The position numbers were made by a program, and so were the translations under genes. 64,000 nt of DNA from Bacteroidetes bacterium UBA2364 (GTDB taxonomy: Bacteria > Bacteroidota > Rhodothermia > Rhodothermales > UBA2364): the NCBI GenBank assembly GCA_002344075.1, contig DDTM01000058.1, positions 1-64,000 of the forward strand, written 5' to 3'. Shown piece by piece: positions 53,701 through 62,703 of this stretch. Each line of letters begins with the position of its first letter. Position 1 is the stretch's first letter. The notes under the pieces were generated by a model. It saw only the letters and a program-made list of their open reading frames with translations, was not told the DNA's origin and searched no databases.

Positions 53701-54291
53701 GACTTATCGGCGGATGAATTTGGAGACTTGTTTAAGCCGGGTGGGAAGTTAGACCAATTCTTTGATCAAAACAAGGCGATGATAGACAATCCTAACAGTG
53801 GTGCTAAAGGGGCAGAATTAAAATCTTTCCGAGACAAGGTGCGAGAAGTGCAGAAAAGTTTCTTTGCGGGCGGCAGTTTGTCTGCACAGTTCGATATGGT
53901 TCCGGAGCGTCCAGAGCCTTCCAATGTTGTGGCCGAGGTTGACCTGAAAATGGATGCCACTCTTCACAATAATCGGACATCGGAAGGGTTTTCATTCGAG
54001 TCTCCCAAACGCATTGCTTGGCCGGGCGACGGAAGTGAAGCCTATGTCGAAATACGAGATGTGAATGGAAATAGTGCCCGGGTCGCAGCACCAAGAGGGG
54101 CCTTTGCCATGTTCCGCTTGCTCGAAAAAGGCTCGTTAAAAGCCCGGTCTTCGGATGAATTTGTGGTGGAATGGAATGTCAAACTCGGCGGAAGAACAGT
54201 CCGATTGCGCTATACCATCCAAGCGGCTGGGCTGAAAAACCCGATTGCCGGCCTTAATTTACTTCATGACATGAAAATGCCAGAACTCTAA
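50770..54291 (+). CDS. tssM: T6SS inner-membrane protein TssM (IcmF family)
   Basis: 1173 residues, in the range for TssM. Two N-terminal membrane helices (FIGGVTYIIFAAGIFYLG and LISLVILLLVALVMMY), a Walker A motif GPPAAGKTTL at about 128-137 and FLDTAGRYTTE in the cytoplasmic GTPase-like domain. A third helix lies near 440 (IALAVITMLLFFWGV), with a large periplasmic C-terminal part ending in an IcmF-type beta domain. It would form the envelope core with TssL and TssJ. It is the last gene of the locus and a terminator follows. Confidence 0.95.
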   Translation: MLNALKNEFFIGGVTYIIFAAGIFYLGSLFEIDMTMRILISLVILLLVALVMMYRKMKANRDAAKLEAGMKAQADAALFGQVSDKRLEIEELQKKFVAAIETLKQSKLGKGGKGNQALYSLPWYMLIGPPAAGKTTLIQQSGLQFPLESSRVRGVGGTRDCDWFFSTSAIFLDTAGRYTTEKSDEPEWLGFLDLLKKYRKKKPLNGVIVSLAVTDLMGRTEEVEQHAASIRRRLDELISRLGVHFPVYLVFTKSDLVEGCIEFFSDLNAREVEQIWGHTLDESEQTSKEPGQIFRSTYNRMLKTLEDLRLNRLNTNLKREDRRKVYSFPDEMTGLKDPITTFVNRLFQYNPFNENPIFRGYYFTSGTQEGTPIDRVMQALANQYSLPQTGGEMPIQRETKSYFIKDIFNHVIIPDQRMAMHTKAEKKLQNKLQIGSIALAVITMLLFFWGVGCGYSKSNQTLANLDDAILKAKSVAWSGPEKTIPNLQILDNLRLRIHEAEEESFFWTMGMTRGASAAEQARLLFFRKFRPLVEQQFYRNMESGLREYVASGQDPIGKMEEQLGAYILMGPDVNFAQGAEPPTKAEGVKHLQVFLSYAADLQFNNPSGNMRLSKEIQTMVKEQVKLFGEVVRQNEPLRFRTDQTLIRQSRELLRRNLSAKSIYHSIKRQIINQTPRLGSIGLSELLGPISSGYMFGSVRVNGFFTRSAWDTLVVREFTKRSENPVAGNWIIGPLSKAQLPSNLTNPVEYLRSLVRFYFEDYARTWVTFVQGVTYDRSGVSGSNPLSVALRLNQLSAAGSSPFQALVDSVSSQNRLSFKQEKGGNIVTNTWDSIMGNERTDIQVDQSGLDVGQSIKAIHALSTLPPPGGKGTNGGLKTLLDAYFAVSKEVERMASGQQAPMAEQSINSAKDVAERLSGLFDAGTGARIKALLQAPLEDISSGVVVIQQEQVAQTFSASVGGELASVQGRYPFSESASADLSADEFGDLFKPGGKLDQFFDQNKAMIDNPNSGAKGAELKSFRDKVREVQKSFFAGGSLSAQFDMVPERPEPSNVVAEVDLKMDATLHNNRTSEGFSFESPKRIAWPGDGSEAYVEIRDVNGNSARVAAPRGAFAMFRLLEKGSLKARSSDEFVVEWNVKLGGRTVRLRYTIQAAGLKNPIAGLNLLHDMKMPEL

Positions 54292-54311
54292 GCCGGAATA
54301 CTTAATTATTG

Positions 54312-54343
54312 AAGGCGCTCACCTCGCACGGGCGCCTTTTTTT
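54312..54343 (+). terminator. terminator of the T6SS-like operon
   Basis: AAGGCGC (54312-54318) pairs with GCGCCTT (54332-54338) and a T-run follows. It lies just after tssM and before ileS. Confidence 0.85.
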
Positions 54344-54462
54344 ATGATAAAACGTTAAAACGTCCCACAAATCAATCTGTAGTTGTTATTTTTTGCCATT
54401 GGTCGTATCTTATCTGTCTGTATAAAACTGTATTGACCCCTTTGAGCGGAAGTATTAAGACG

Positions 54463-57400
54463 ATGAATAAGCGATTTCCAGAAGCAAAGCAAGTTGATTT
54501 CCCTGCGTTAGAACAGCAAATGCTGGATTGGTGGAAAGTCGAACGAATTTTTGAACGCAGTATCGAAGAAAGAAGCATAGATCGGCCTTTTACGTTCTAT
54601 GAAGGCCCACCCACCGCAAACGGAAAACCGGGTATTCACCATGTGATGGCCCGAACCATTAAAGATACGTTTTGCCGTTACCAATCTTTAAAGGGAAAAC
54701 GGGTAAATCGAAAAGCAGGATGGGATACGCATGGCTTGCCCGTTGAGATTGAGGTGGAGAAGCGGCTGGGTATCGAAGGTCGGCATAAAGTGGAAGAGTT
54801 TGGGCTTGAGGCATATAACAAAGCATGCAAAGACAGTGTTTTAGAATATACAGGGCTTTGGCACCAGCTCACGGAAAGAATGGGTTACTGGGTAGATATG
54901 AATGACCCATATATCACCTACGAGACCGCCTACATTGAATCTGTCTGGTGGTTGCTGAAACAAATTTATGATAAAGGACTCCTGTTTAGAGGGTATAAAA
55001 TCCAATGGTATAGCCCTGGCTCTAATACTGTGCTTAGTTCCCATGAAGTGAGTTTGGGGTATAAAGAGGTGCAAGATCCTGCGGTATTTGTTCGTTTTCC
55101 GTTAGAGGGTGAAGAGAATACTTCATTTTTGGCTTGGACTACTACTCCTTGGACCCTGATTTCTAATACAGCACTTGCTATCCACCGAAACATAGACTAT
55201 GTGAAAATCCGACACCTGTTAGCAAGTGGTGAGGCGGAATATTTAATCCTTGCGAAAAATCGTTTATCGGTGATTAAAGATGATTATGAAATAATTTCCG
55301 AACACAAAGGTGCTGAATTTTTGGGTCTTAGCTATGAGCCACCCTTTGATTATTTTGTGACCGAGGTGGGGAAAGAGGCTGCTTGGCGGGTCATTCATGC
55401 AGATTTTATTACCGATTCGGATGGAACAGGCGTGGCTCATGAAGCTCCCGCCTTTGGAGCGGACGACTATAATGCGGTGGTGCTAAAAGAAAAAATGCCG
55501 CTATTTAATCCGGTTAAGCCCGACGGCACTTTTGAAGATCGCATTACACTGGTTGCAGGTATGCACTTTAAAGAGGCCGACAAAGTAATTTCTCGGAAAT
55601 TGAAAGAGCAGGGAAAATTGTTCCGTTTGGAAACCTATCTTCATAACTACCCCCATGACTGGCGAAAAGGGACACCATTGATGCAATATCCAATGGAGTC
55701 ATGGTTTATCCGCACTTCATCCATTAAAGATCGGTTAGTAGCACTGAATAAAACCATTAATTGGCAACCGGAGACCATTGGTACAGGGCGTTTTGGTCAA
55801 TGGTTGGAGAACAACGTAGATTGGGCCCTTTCAAGGAGCCGTTATTGGGGGACGCCGCTGCCTATCTGGGTTGCGGAAAATGATCCTGAATATGTAGAGA
55901 TGATTGGCTCGGTGGCAGAATTGAGAGAAAAATGCGGGTCTGCGGTCCCTGAGAATTTTGAAGAGGTGGATCTTCATCGGCCTTATGTTGATCAGTACAC
56001 TTGGGATGCGCCAGCACACATTGGTGGAAAAATGAAACGTATTCCAGACCTGATTGACGTTTGGTTTGATTCTGGTGCGATGCCTTTTGCGCAGTGGCAC
56101 TATCCATTTGAAAACAAAGAAAAGTTTGAAGCCAGTTTTCCTGCCGATTTTATTGCCGAGGGCGTAGATCAGACAAGAGGGTGGTTTTATTCGCTACATG
56201 CCATTGCTGCCCTCGTAATGGATAATGTTGCTTTCAAGAATGTAGTATCTAATGGATTGTTACTGGATGAGAAGGGCGAAAAAATGTCTAAATCCAAAGG
56301 GAATGTTGTAGATCCATTTAAGGCATTAGCAGAACATGGCGCCGATCCTGTACGTTGGTACATGATGTCTAATTCACAACCGTGGGAAGACCTGAAGTTT
56401 TCTTTTCCTGCACTGGAAATCACCAAACGTAAATTTTTCTTAACGCTGGCCAATACATATTCTTTTTTTGAGACCTACGCGAATGTAGATGGATTTGTGT
56501 TTAAAGAAGAGCGGGTATCGGTACAGGAACGTGCGGAATTGGACCGCTGGATTCTGAGTCGGCTGAATACCACGCTGACCGAAGTGGATTTGGCGTTTGA
56601 AGCATATCATCCTACCCGCGCTGCGCGTGCGATAGAACAATTTGTGGACGAACTATCCAACTGGTATATCCGTCGGAGCCGACGTCGCTTCTGGAAGAGT
56701 GAACAAGACAATGACAAGTTGGCGGCTTTCCAAACCGTTTATGAATGTTTGGAGGCCGTTTCGATTATGATGTCCCCCATAGCACCGTTTTATTCCGACT
56801 GGCTATTTAAAGCCTTAAATGACACTTCCGGAAAACGTCGTGCGGACTCGGTGCATCTGGCCGACTTTCCCGCTGTGGAAAAATCTGCCTTAGATCCTGA
56901 TTTAGAGCATCGGATGGGGCTTGCGCGATCTCTTACATCGGTGGTGTTGTCGCTTCGCAATCAGGTGCAAATTAATGTACGGCAACCTTTGAAGAAAATG
57001 CTTGTCGTTTTGAACCGTCATGTGGACCGTAATTCGGTTGAGCAAATGAAGAATATCATTTTAGATGAGGTAAATCTTAAGTCTTTAGACTTCATTACGT
57101 CGTCAAGTGATGTTGTTAAAAAGTCTATTAAGCCTAATTTTCGCGTACTTGGCAAAAAAGTGGGCGGGCTAATGAAGGCGGTTCAGGCACAGATTCTAAG
57201 AATGACGACCACAGAAATAGAAGCCTTTGAGCGTGAAGGTACATATAATCTGACCCTGCCGGATGGCGCTGTTGTAGAATTAATGGCAGAAGATGTGGAT
57301 GTTTTGAGCGAAGGGGTAGCGGGTTGGTTGGTTGGGTCTGAAGGCTTGGTTACGGTTGCATTGGACACCAATATTACGCCGGCCTTGCGTGCGGAAGGAC

Positions 57401-57645
57401 TGAGTCGCGAGTTGGTCAATCGTATTCAAAACTTAAGAAAGTCCGCTAATTTAGATGTGACAGACCGAATTCAGATTGGGTTGAGGGCCTCTGATGATTT
57501 CCTCGCGGCCATTGAGCCATATAAATCTTGGATTATGGGCGAGACCCTTGCAACATCCTTTGTGCCAGACGAGGTTGGGTACACCGTACTCGAAACGTTT
57601 GAAATAGGGAATGAACAGATCGGGGTAGCCCTTACAAAATTTTAA
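54463..57645 (+). CDS. ileS: isoleucyl-tRNA synthetase
   Basis: About 1060 residues, a class I synthetase. The HIGH-type motif is GPPTANGKPGIHH, the editing domain contains LAWTTTPWTLISNTALA, the catalytic WFDSGAMPFAQW is intact and KMSKSKGNV is the KMSKS loop. It charges tRNA-Ile. The length above 1000 matches the IleS type II group. I use the ATG at 54463; a TTG at 54433 is in frame. Confidence 0.97.
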   Translation: MNKRFPEAKQVDFPALEQQMLDWWKVERIFERSIEERSIDRPFTFYEGPPTANGKPGIHHVMARTIKDTFCRYQSLKGKRVNRKAGWDTHGLPVEIEVEKRLGIEGRHKVEEFGLEAYNKACKDSVLEYTGLWHQLTERMGYWVDMNDPYITYETAYIESVWWLLKQIYDKGLLFRGYKIQWYSPGSNTVLSSHEVSLGYKEVQDPAVFVRFPLEGEENTSFLAWTTTPWTLISNTALAIHRNIDYVKIRHLLASGEAEYLILAKNRLSVIKDDYEIISEHKGAEFLGLSYEPPFDYFVTEVGKEAAWRVIHADFITDSDGTGVAHEAPAFGADDYNAVVLKEKMPLFNPVKPDGTFEDRITLVAGMHFKEADKVISRKLKEQGKLFRLETYLHNYPHDWRKGTPLMQYPMESWFIRTSSIKDRLVALNKTINWQPETIGTGRFGQWLENNVDWALSRSRYWGTPLPIWVAENDPEYVEMIGSVAELREKCGSAVPENFEEVDLHRPYVDQYTWDAPAHIGGKMKRIPDLIDVWFDSGAMPFAQWHYPFENKEKFEASFPADFIAEGVDQTRGWFYSLHAIAALVMDNVAFKNVVSNGLLLDEKGEKMSKSKGNVVDPFKALAEHGADPVRWYMMSNSQPWEDLKFSFPALEITKRKFFLTLANTYSFFETYANVDGFVFKEERVSVQERAELDRWILSRLNTTLTEVDLAFEAYHPTRAARAIEQFVDELSNWYIRRSRRRFWKSEQDNDKLAAFQTVYECLEAVSIMMSPIAPFYSDWLFKALNDTSGKRRADSVHLADFPAVEKSALDPDLEHRMGLARSLTSVVLSLRNQVQINVRQPLKKMLVVLNRHVDRNSVEQMKNIILDEVNLKSLDFITSSSDVVKKSIKPNFRVLGKKVGGLMKAVQAQILRMTTTEIEAFEREGTYNLTLPDGAVVELMAEDVDVLSEGVAGWLVGSEGLVTVALDTNITPALRAEGLSRELVNRIQNLRKSANLDVTDRIQIGLRASDDFLAAIEPYKSWIMGETLATSFVPDEVGYTVLETFEIGNEQIGVALTKF

Positions 57646-57682
57646 TGTTCACCACTTATTTCTATTCATTAACCTAAAAATA

Positions 57683-58105
57683 ATGCCTGAAATCAATCAA
57701 CCACCAAACGAAGAGGTCAATGCCCCGAAAAAACGGGTGACGCCTTTTAATGATGAAGAACTGGAATATTTCCGCCAACTGATTCTTAAAAAGCGTGCCG
57801 AGGCACAGGAAGAAGTGGACATCATGAGGAAGTTGATCGAGGATCAGAAAGAAAAGGCAGAAGACGATACGGCTTATAGTTATCACATGGCCGACGCTGG
57901 AACAGATGCGATGGAGCGAGAAAAACTATACCTTATGATTGCGCGTCAGCAAAAATTTATGGGGTATTTGGAACGGGCGCTGGAACGGATCACCAACAAA
58001 ACCTATGGTATCTGTAAAGTAACGGGTTTGCCCATCCCAAAAGGTCGCTTGGAAGCGGTTCCGCATACTGAAATTTCGATTGAGGCTAAGAATCAACAAA
58101 AATAA
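57683..58105 (+). CDS. DksA/TraR family protein with degenerate zinc finger
   Basis: 140 residues. A coiled-coil part (RQLILKKRAEAQEEVDIMRK) with an acidic tip (AYSYHMADAGTDAMEREK) and a globular end follow the DksA layout. The C-terminal finger GICKVTGLPIPKGRLEAVP keeps only one Cys; the other zinc ligands of E. coli DksA are replaced. It should bind RNA polymerase through the secondary channel. The order ileS - this gene - lspA is common in Bacteroidota. Confidence 0.88.
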   Translation: MPEINQPPNEEVNAPKKRVTPFNDEELEYFRQLILKKRAEAQEEVDIMRKLIEDQKEKAEDDTAYSYHMADAGTDAMEREKLYLMIARQQKFMGYLERALERITNKTYGICKVTGLPIPKGRLEAVPHTEISIEAKNQQK

Positions 58106-58128
58106 GGGATTAAGAGGGTTCTACCCTC

Positions 58129-58821
58129 ATGGAAGATATTATGCGTGTACTTTGGGTAACCCTCATTATTATTGTCACCGACCAATTGACCAAACTCCTG
58201 ATTAAGGGTTCCGAGTTGTTTGGGATCAAAGGGATGCCGCTCGGTGAATCGGTGCCAGTTTTAGGTCAATGGTTTCGGCTAACTTTCACCGAAAACCCAG
58301 GAATGGCTTTTGGAATAGAAGTAGATTCCAAACTATTCCTAACACTTTTCGCATTAGTGGCAACGGTGCTTATCCTTGTTTATCTTCTGCGGATGAAGCA
58401 TGGGCATTGGGGATATCGTCTTAGTTTAGCCGCAATATTAGGCGGCGCTATCGGCAATCTCATTGACCGGACTTTTTATGGTGTATGGTATGGGTATGGC
58501 ACACTCTTTCATGGAAATGTAGTGGATTTTATCCACTTTGATATTTGGCGTGGGATTGTACCAGATTGGGTTCCATTAATTGGGGGGCAATGGACGGCCT
58601 TGTTACCTGTCTGGAATGTAGCAGATATGGCCATTGTGGTTGGGGTTGTGGCCATTTTACTGTTTCAAGGGCGTTTCCACCGCTACGAAGTGGCACGACA
58701 ACTGGCCGAAAAATCTCCAAATGCTGATCCAGAACCAGATACCATTGCTGGAAAAGATGCGGTACCAGACATTGAACCGATAGGCAAAACCCAAGAGTTG
58801 CCTAAGCCTAATGCAGGTTGA
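58129..58821 (+). CDS. lspA: lipoprotein signal peptidase
   Basis: About 230 residues, four membrane helices. LspA motifs are visible: FTENPGMAFGIEV, GAIGNLIDR (catalytic Asp) and GNVVDFIHF, and NVADMAIVVG with the second catalytic Asp. It removes lipoprotein signal peptides, such as those of TssJ and the CsgG-like proteins nearby. A small hairpin (GAGGGT/ACCCTC, 58114-58128) lies directly before the ATG and may affect initiation; an ATG at 58141 is an alternative start. The C-terminal 40 residues are a hydrophilic extension. Confidence 0.93.
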   Translation: MEDIMRVLWVTLIIIVTDQLTKLLIKGSELFGIKGMPLGESVPVLGQWFRLTFTENPGMAFGIEVDSKLFLTLFALVATVLILVYLLRMKHGHWGYRLSLAAILGGAIGNLIDRTFYGVWYGYGTLFHGNVVDFIHFDIWRGIVPDWVPLIGGQWTALLPVWNVADMAIVVGVVAILLFQGRFHRYEVARQLAEKSPNADPEPDTIAGKDAVPDIEPIGKTQELPKPNAG

Positions 58822-58849
58822 GCATTCATCATAGAAAATAAATATATCG

Positions 58850-58879
58850 AAACCCGCTGTTTTTTAGGTGGGTTTTTTT
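58850..58879 (+). terminator. terminator after lspA
   Basis: AAACCC (58850-58855) pairs with GGGTTT (58870-58875), extended by a wobble pair, and a T-run follows. It separates lspA from the convergent TonB receptor gene. Confidence 0.75.
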
Positions 58880-58889
58880 ATCACTGGTG

Positions 58890-61733
58890 TTACCAAGTTA
58901 TCCGAATGGAGAAAGACGGCAAAAAAGGGATCAAATAACGAGATTTCTTGTCATATTGATTGGTAAGCGGATTATAAATTAGTTTCCAATCCATAATATT
59001 TTTTCGATTGGTTACATTTAAAATATCAAACCGGAATTGGAGGTTGGCAGGCTTGGTAAGGAGGTAGGCAAGGCCAATATCAAGTTGCGAAAACAAAGGC
59101 AATCGGTCTTGACCGGGAGTCTGAAAGTCTATGCCATGTTTTTCCAAGAGCGGATTTAAGAAAGAAAGGTCGTCGTAATAAATGCTGCGGTATCCCCAAG
59201 AGCGCCCCCACTCGCCCTGCCAACGCAAGAGCAAGGTTAGGGTAGGTTGTGGCTGCCAGACGAGTCTGGCATCTGTTCTATGTGGACTACTCCAAGGTGT
59301 AGGTTGGAAAGTTTGATTAAATCGATCTGGGAAGAGGTAGCGCGTTTTCGTCCAGTCGTAGCGAAGGGTAAGGTGCCAAGGTTGGCGTTTAAAATCTCCT
59401 AAAATGCCCGCTCCGGTCGCTTTCCCTTTGCCCCATGATAGAAACTCAAACGATTGATCGCTGTTGAGAATGGGGCGATCGTGTAATAAATCGGATAATA
59501 CGCGCCAGTTTGGCAAGGCAACATTGGAAAGCTCTTTATGATAGGTTTCGATACGGAATGTCCAAAAGTGATTGGTTTCAAATAATAGTTCAGAAGCGAC
59601 ATGAAGTGCGCCGGGAATACGAAGCCCAGATGCGCCCGTTGGATCACTGATTTCCGTTTGTTTCATATATACGGTAGCTGCGGGAGAATCCACAGGAATC
59701 CATACCCGTAGGCTGGGTAAAAAGCTATTGGTGCTATAGGTGCTTAGGTCAAACTGGCTTACAAATTGCCGATACTGGCCAATGGCCACACGTGCAACAA
59801 TTTTTTTCCCCCAACCAATTTGGGGCTGCCAATACACCGCCAAGCGTGGTTCAGGGAAAAAAGCGGCTTTTTGCATAAAAAAGGTCCCTCTTAAACCGCC
59901 TTCTATCACAAAGTCCTGTCGAAAACGGAAGTGCTGTTCCATAGATCCATGCCAACGATTAGAACTTCCGTTGTAGCGGAATGGAAGGTTTTGATACCGA
60001 AGGTTGCTTCGGTTTTGGGTAAAACCCAATCGGAAAGACGATCTAAATTTTGGCTCCGGGAACCATTCAAAAACTGTTTCAGCCGTTTTTTCTCTTACCT
60101 TGTTGCCATCCGAAACCGACATGTTAAAGTGATTTAGCGCATTTGCATCGCCTATTTTGATGGTATCTGAAAAATTAGAAAGAGCATTGACAGGGGCGCC
60201 ATATTGGTGGGCAAGATTGTATTGACTTAATTTTAGTTGAAGTGAAAATAAGGACTTGGCAGAAAGAATGGATTGGAATCTTAGTTGTGCGGCAAGGGTA
60301 TCCCAGCCATAGGACTCGCCTGCATCAAGTGTGCGATTGGCCGATACTACACCTGTATTGGATGTGATTTCTGAATGTTCCACAAATGCTTCCCTGTTAC
60401 CAGATATGGCTTGCTTCCCCTTATAAAGAGAAGCCCGAACCGTATTTGATCCGCGCCATTGTAAACGAAAAGCGGTGTGCAAGTCCGAAAAATACACCAT
60501 AGGTTTAGCGGCGGAAGTGATACTGGCAATATTTAAGGCATCAAAATTTGGAATAAAAGTGGGAATAACGGGAGGTGGAGCCTGCGAAAGCAAGGATGAA
60601 GAAGCCACCAATGGATCACTTGCAGACCACTCTTGTAGCAGATGGGTAATTGTTTTAGATTGGATTAGGGGTGAAAGAGCGGTGCGAGCAGCCGTCATTA
60701 CGGTCCAACTTCTGTTTGGATCTATTTTACCATATACATATCGTACATGAGCGGCGAGTGGCTCAATATGGGTGGTTAACTCCCCACCGTCCTTCAGTGG
60801 AAGCAAATGGTCGTATTGAACCACGCCCGCAAGGGAACTTCCGCCTGCAACGCCAAATCCAGCTTTCTGCACAGTGACTCGCCCTAATGCATAAGGACTA
60901 AACGGCCCAATGACTTGGGCCAGAGGAAGTGGTGTATAAACTGGCGTATCGTCTAATAGAATTTGATGATCGCCAGAGTCGCCACCCTGAAGATGTAGCC
61001 CAGAGGTAAAGGCATCTTTTCTGACACCTTGAAGTGTAGCGGTTGTTTCCCAGATTTGGCCTGCCTGAGAAACAGGAATGCTTTTAAATACTTCTTCAAA
61101 TGTTTTATTTACGGTCAGTTGGTCTGCGGGTAAGATCCCTTGTATGCCCTCAATAATTACTGGCAAGAGAGTTGTTGGGGTTGGGCGTAACACAATTCTT
61201 TCTGGTTGCTGTGCATCGGTAGAGACACTAATTTTCTGGCGATGCGCTTCATAGCCAACATATGTAATTAATAAATTGTATTCACCGGGCAATAGCTTAG
61301 GAATTGAGAACAAGCCATCCCTATTGGTTTGTACGCCTACGCCTGCATCGGCAAGTAAAACGGAAGCAAAAGGTAGCGGAGAACCGGAGTCTGCATCTTC
61401 TACTTGTCCATAAAAAGCGCCATACGTGATTTCGGCTTTTGCTGATCGGGAAAGCACATAGGTTCCTGAAGATAAGCGGTAAAAGTCAAGTCCGGTTTCT
61501 TTTAAAATACATTCCAGAAGTTGTTCCGGTAACGCCTCACGGATAAAGCAGAAAGTCCTTTTCGATAGAACCAAGTCGGGATCATAGGCCAATTCTAATT
61601 TGGTGAGATTGACCAATCTTTGTAATGCGATATTCAAAGGTTCGTCTTGTGTAACGAAAGTAAAACGGGCATTTTGTGCAGATAAGGTTGCTGGCAAAAC
61701 GCAAAAGGCGATCAAAATGAACCTTTGGAGCAT
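58890..61733 (-). CDS. TonB-dependent receptor with STN and carboxypeptidase-like domains
   Basis: 947 residues with a signal peptide (FILIAFCVLPATLSAQ). Residues about 20-95 form a short N-terminal STN domain (LNIALQRLVNLTKLELAYD, LLECILKETGLDFY). A carboxypeptidase-regulatory-like domain comes next (GQVEDADSGSPLPFASV), then a plug (GQIWETTATLQGVRKD) and a large barrel ending in FSIRITW. The STN domain signals to a FecR-type anti-sigma factor, which is encoded just upstream. The ligand is unknown. No SusD-like partner gene is adjacent. Confidence 0.88.
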   Translation of the reverse strand: MLQRFILIAFCVLPATLSAQNARFTFVTQDEPLNIALQRLVNLTKLELAYDPDLVLSKRTFCFIREALPEQLLECILKETGLDFYRLSSGTYVLSRSAKAEITYGAFYGQVEDADSGSPLPFASVLLADAGVGVQTNRDGLFSIPKLLPGEYNLLITYVGYEAHRQKISVSTDAQQPERIVLRPTPTTLLPVIIEGIQGILPADQLTVNKTFEEVFKSIPVSQAGQIWETTATLQGVRKDAFTSGLHLQGGDSGDHQILLDDTPVYTPLPLAQVIGPFSPYALGRVTVQKAGFGVAGGSSLAGVVQYDHLLPLKDGGELTTHIEPLAAHVRYVYGKIDPNRSWTVMTAARTALSPLIQSKTITHLLQEWSASDPLVASSSLLSQAPPPVIPTFIPNFDALNIASITSAAKPMVYFSDLHTAFRLQWRGSNTVRASLYKGKQAISGNREAFVEHSEITSNTGVVSANRTLDAGESYGWDTLAAQLRFQSILSAKSLFSLQLKLSQYNLAHQYGAPVNALSNFSDTIKIGDANALNHFNMSVSDGNKVREKTAETVFEWFPEPKFRSSFRLGFTQNRSNLRYQNLPFRYNGSSNRWHGSMEQHFRFRQDFVIEGGLRGTFFMQKAAFFPEPRLAVYWQPQIGWGKKIVARVAIGQYRQFVSQFDLSTYSTNSFLPSLRVWIPVDSPAATVYMKQTEISDPTGASGLRIPGALHVASELLFETNHFWTFRIETYHKELSNVALPNWRVLSDLLHDRPILNSDQSFEFLSWGKGKATGAGILGDFKRQPWHLTLRYDWTKTRYLFPDRFNQTFQPTPWSSPHRTDARLVWQPQPTLTLLLRWQGEWGRSWGYRSIYYDDLSFLNPLLEKHGIDFQTPGQDRLPLFSQLDIGLAYLLTKPANLQFRFDILNVTNRKNIMDWKLIYNPLTNQYDKKSRYLIPFLPSFSIRITW

Positions 61734-61755
61734 TGTACTTTATGGTGTGTTGTAT

Positions 61756-62703
61756 TTATTCTGAAATCAATTCATAACCATCTTTGGTAGGGCGATATCG
61801 GAGGCCAGCAGAATTACAAAGGTCGTTTAAAACAGATTCAACGTCTTCTCTCCGTCCTAATAGAAGGGTATGCCGTTTTTTCTGAATGGCAGGAGGAACG
61901 TGAATGGGTACATTAAATCTACGACTGAGTTCGTTTGTAATATGACCAATTGGTTCGTTGGTAAATGCTAAGCGGTACGTTTGCCAAGCGAGTGCATCGG
62001 CCTTCGCCTTCTTCCGAGGTGTGTCTGGTTTACTTGTGGTCATTTCGGATGATTCACCAGGAGCCAAGATGACCTCATTCGATCTGTTGTGGTTGGAAAA
62101 TGCCACTTTACCCTCTTCCAAAAAAACCGATGTTGCTGGTTCGATGTCATCCGGACGGACACGCACATTAAATTTGGTTCCCATGACAAGAATTTGTGCA
62201 TTAAACGTTTGGACGATGAACGGCTTGTTGGATTTTGTTACCGAAAAGAATCCTTCCCCGATTAATTGTACGGTACGACTTTGTTCCCCAAAATCACTTG
62301 CAATTTCCAAGACCGATCCGCTATTGAGGAAAACCTCCGAACCATCAGGTAGTTGAATGGTTTTTTGTTCGGCGTTTTGCGCCAATACACGGGTGGGTTC
62401 GGGTATAACATCAGAAGGTTGCCAAAAAGCAAGTACACTGACCAAAATGGCAATTGTAGCCGCCACGCCATAGGGCCAATATCGGCGAATGGGGTGTATC
62501 CGTACAATTTCCGGTGTCGTTCGAGGCGCCATTTTGTTCCAGATGGTTTCCATCCGATGCGGGTCGGGATTGGGTAACGCATGTGTGGCATGTACAGAAA
62601 GTTCCCAGAGCGCAGAAAGGTCTGTCGCCAGAGGAGCCGGTTTTTGGCGAATCCATTCGTGTATCATGTCTTTTTCTGGTTCGTGTGTATCATGTGGTAT
62701 CAT
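61756..62703 (-). CDS. FecR family anti-sigma factor
   Basis: 315 residues. A cytoplasmic N-terminus, one membrane helix (PYGVAATIAILVSVLAFW), then the FecR periplasmic domain (QKTIQLPDGSEVFLNSGSV, IVQTFNAQILVMGTKFNV) and a C-terminal DUF4974-like part (LAFTNEPIGHITNELSRRF). It would hold the ECF sigma factor until the receptor is occupied. Its start overlaps the stop of the sigma gene by four bases. Confidence 0.9.
   Translation of the reverse strand: MIPHDTHEPEKDMIHEWIRQKPAPLATDLSALWELSVHATHALPNPDPHRMETIWNKMAPRTTPEIVRIHPIRRYWPYGVAATIAILVSVLAFWQPSDVIPEPTRVLAQNAEQKTIQLPDGSEVFLNSGSVLEIASDFGEQSRTVQLIGEGFFSVTKSNKPFIVQTFNAQILVMGTKFNVRVRPDDIEPATSVFLEEGKVAFSNHNRSNEVILAPGESSEMTTSKPDTPRKKAKADALAWQTYRLAFTNEPIGHITNELSRRFNVPIHVPPAIQKKRHTLLLGRREDVESVLNDLCNSAGLRYRPTKDGYELISE

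Noticed and set aside
34520..54291. Alternative reading as an extracellular contractile injection system
   Set aside because: TssJ, TssK, TssL and TssM are all present, and such envelope core proteins are not part of extracellular systems.
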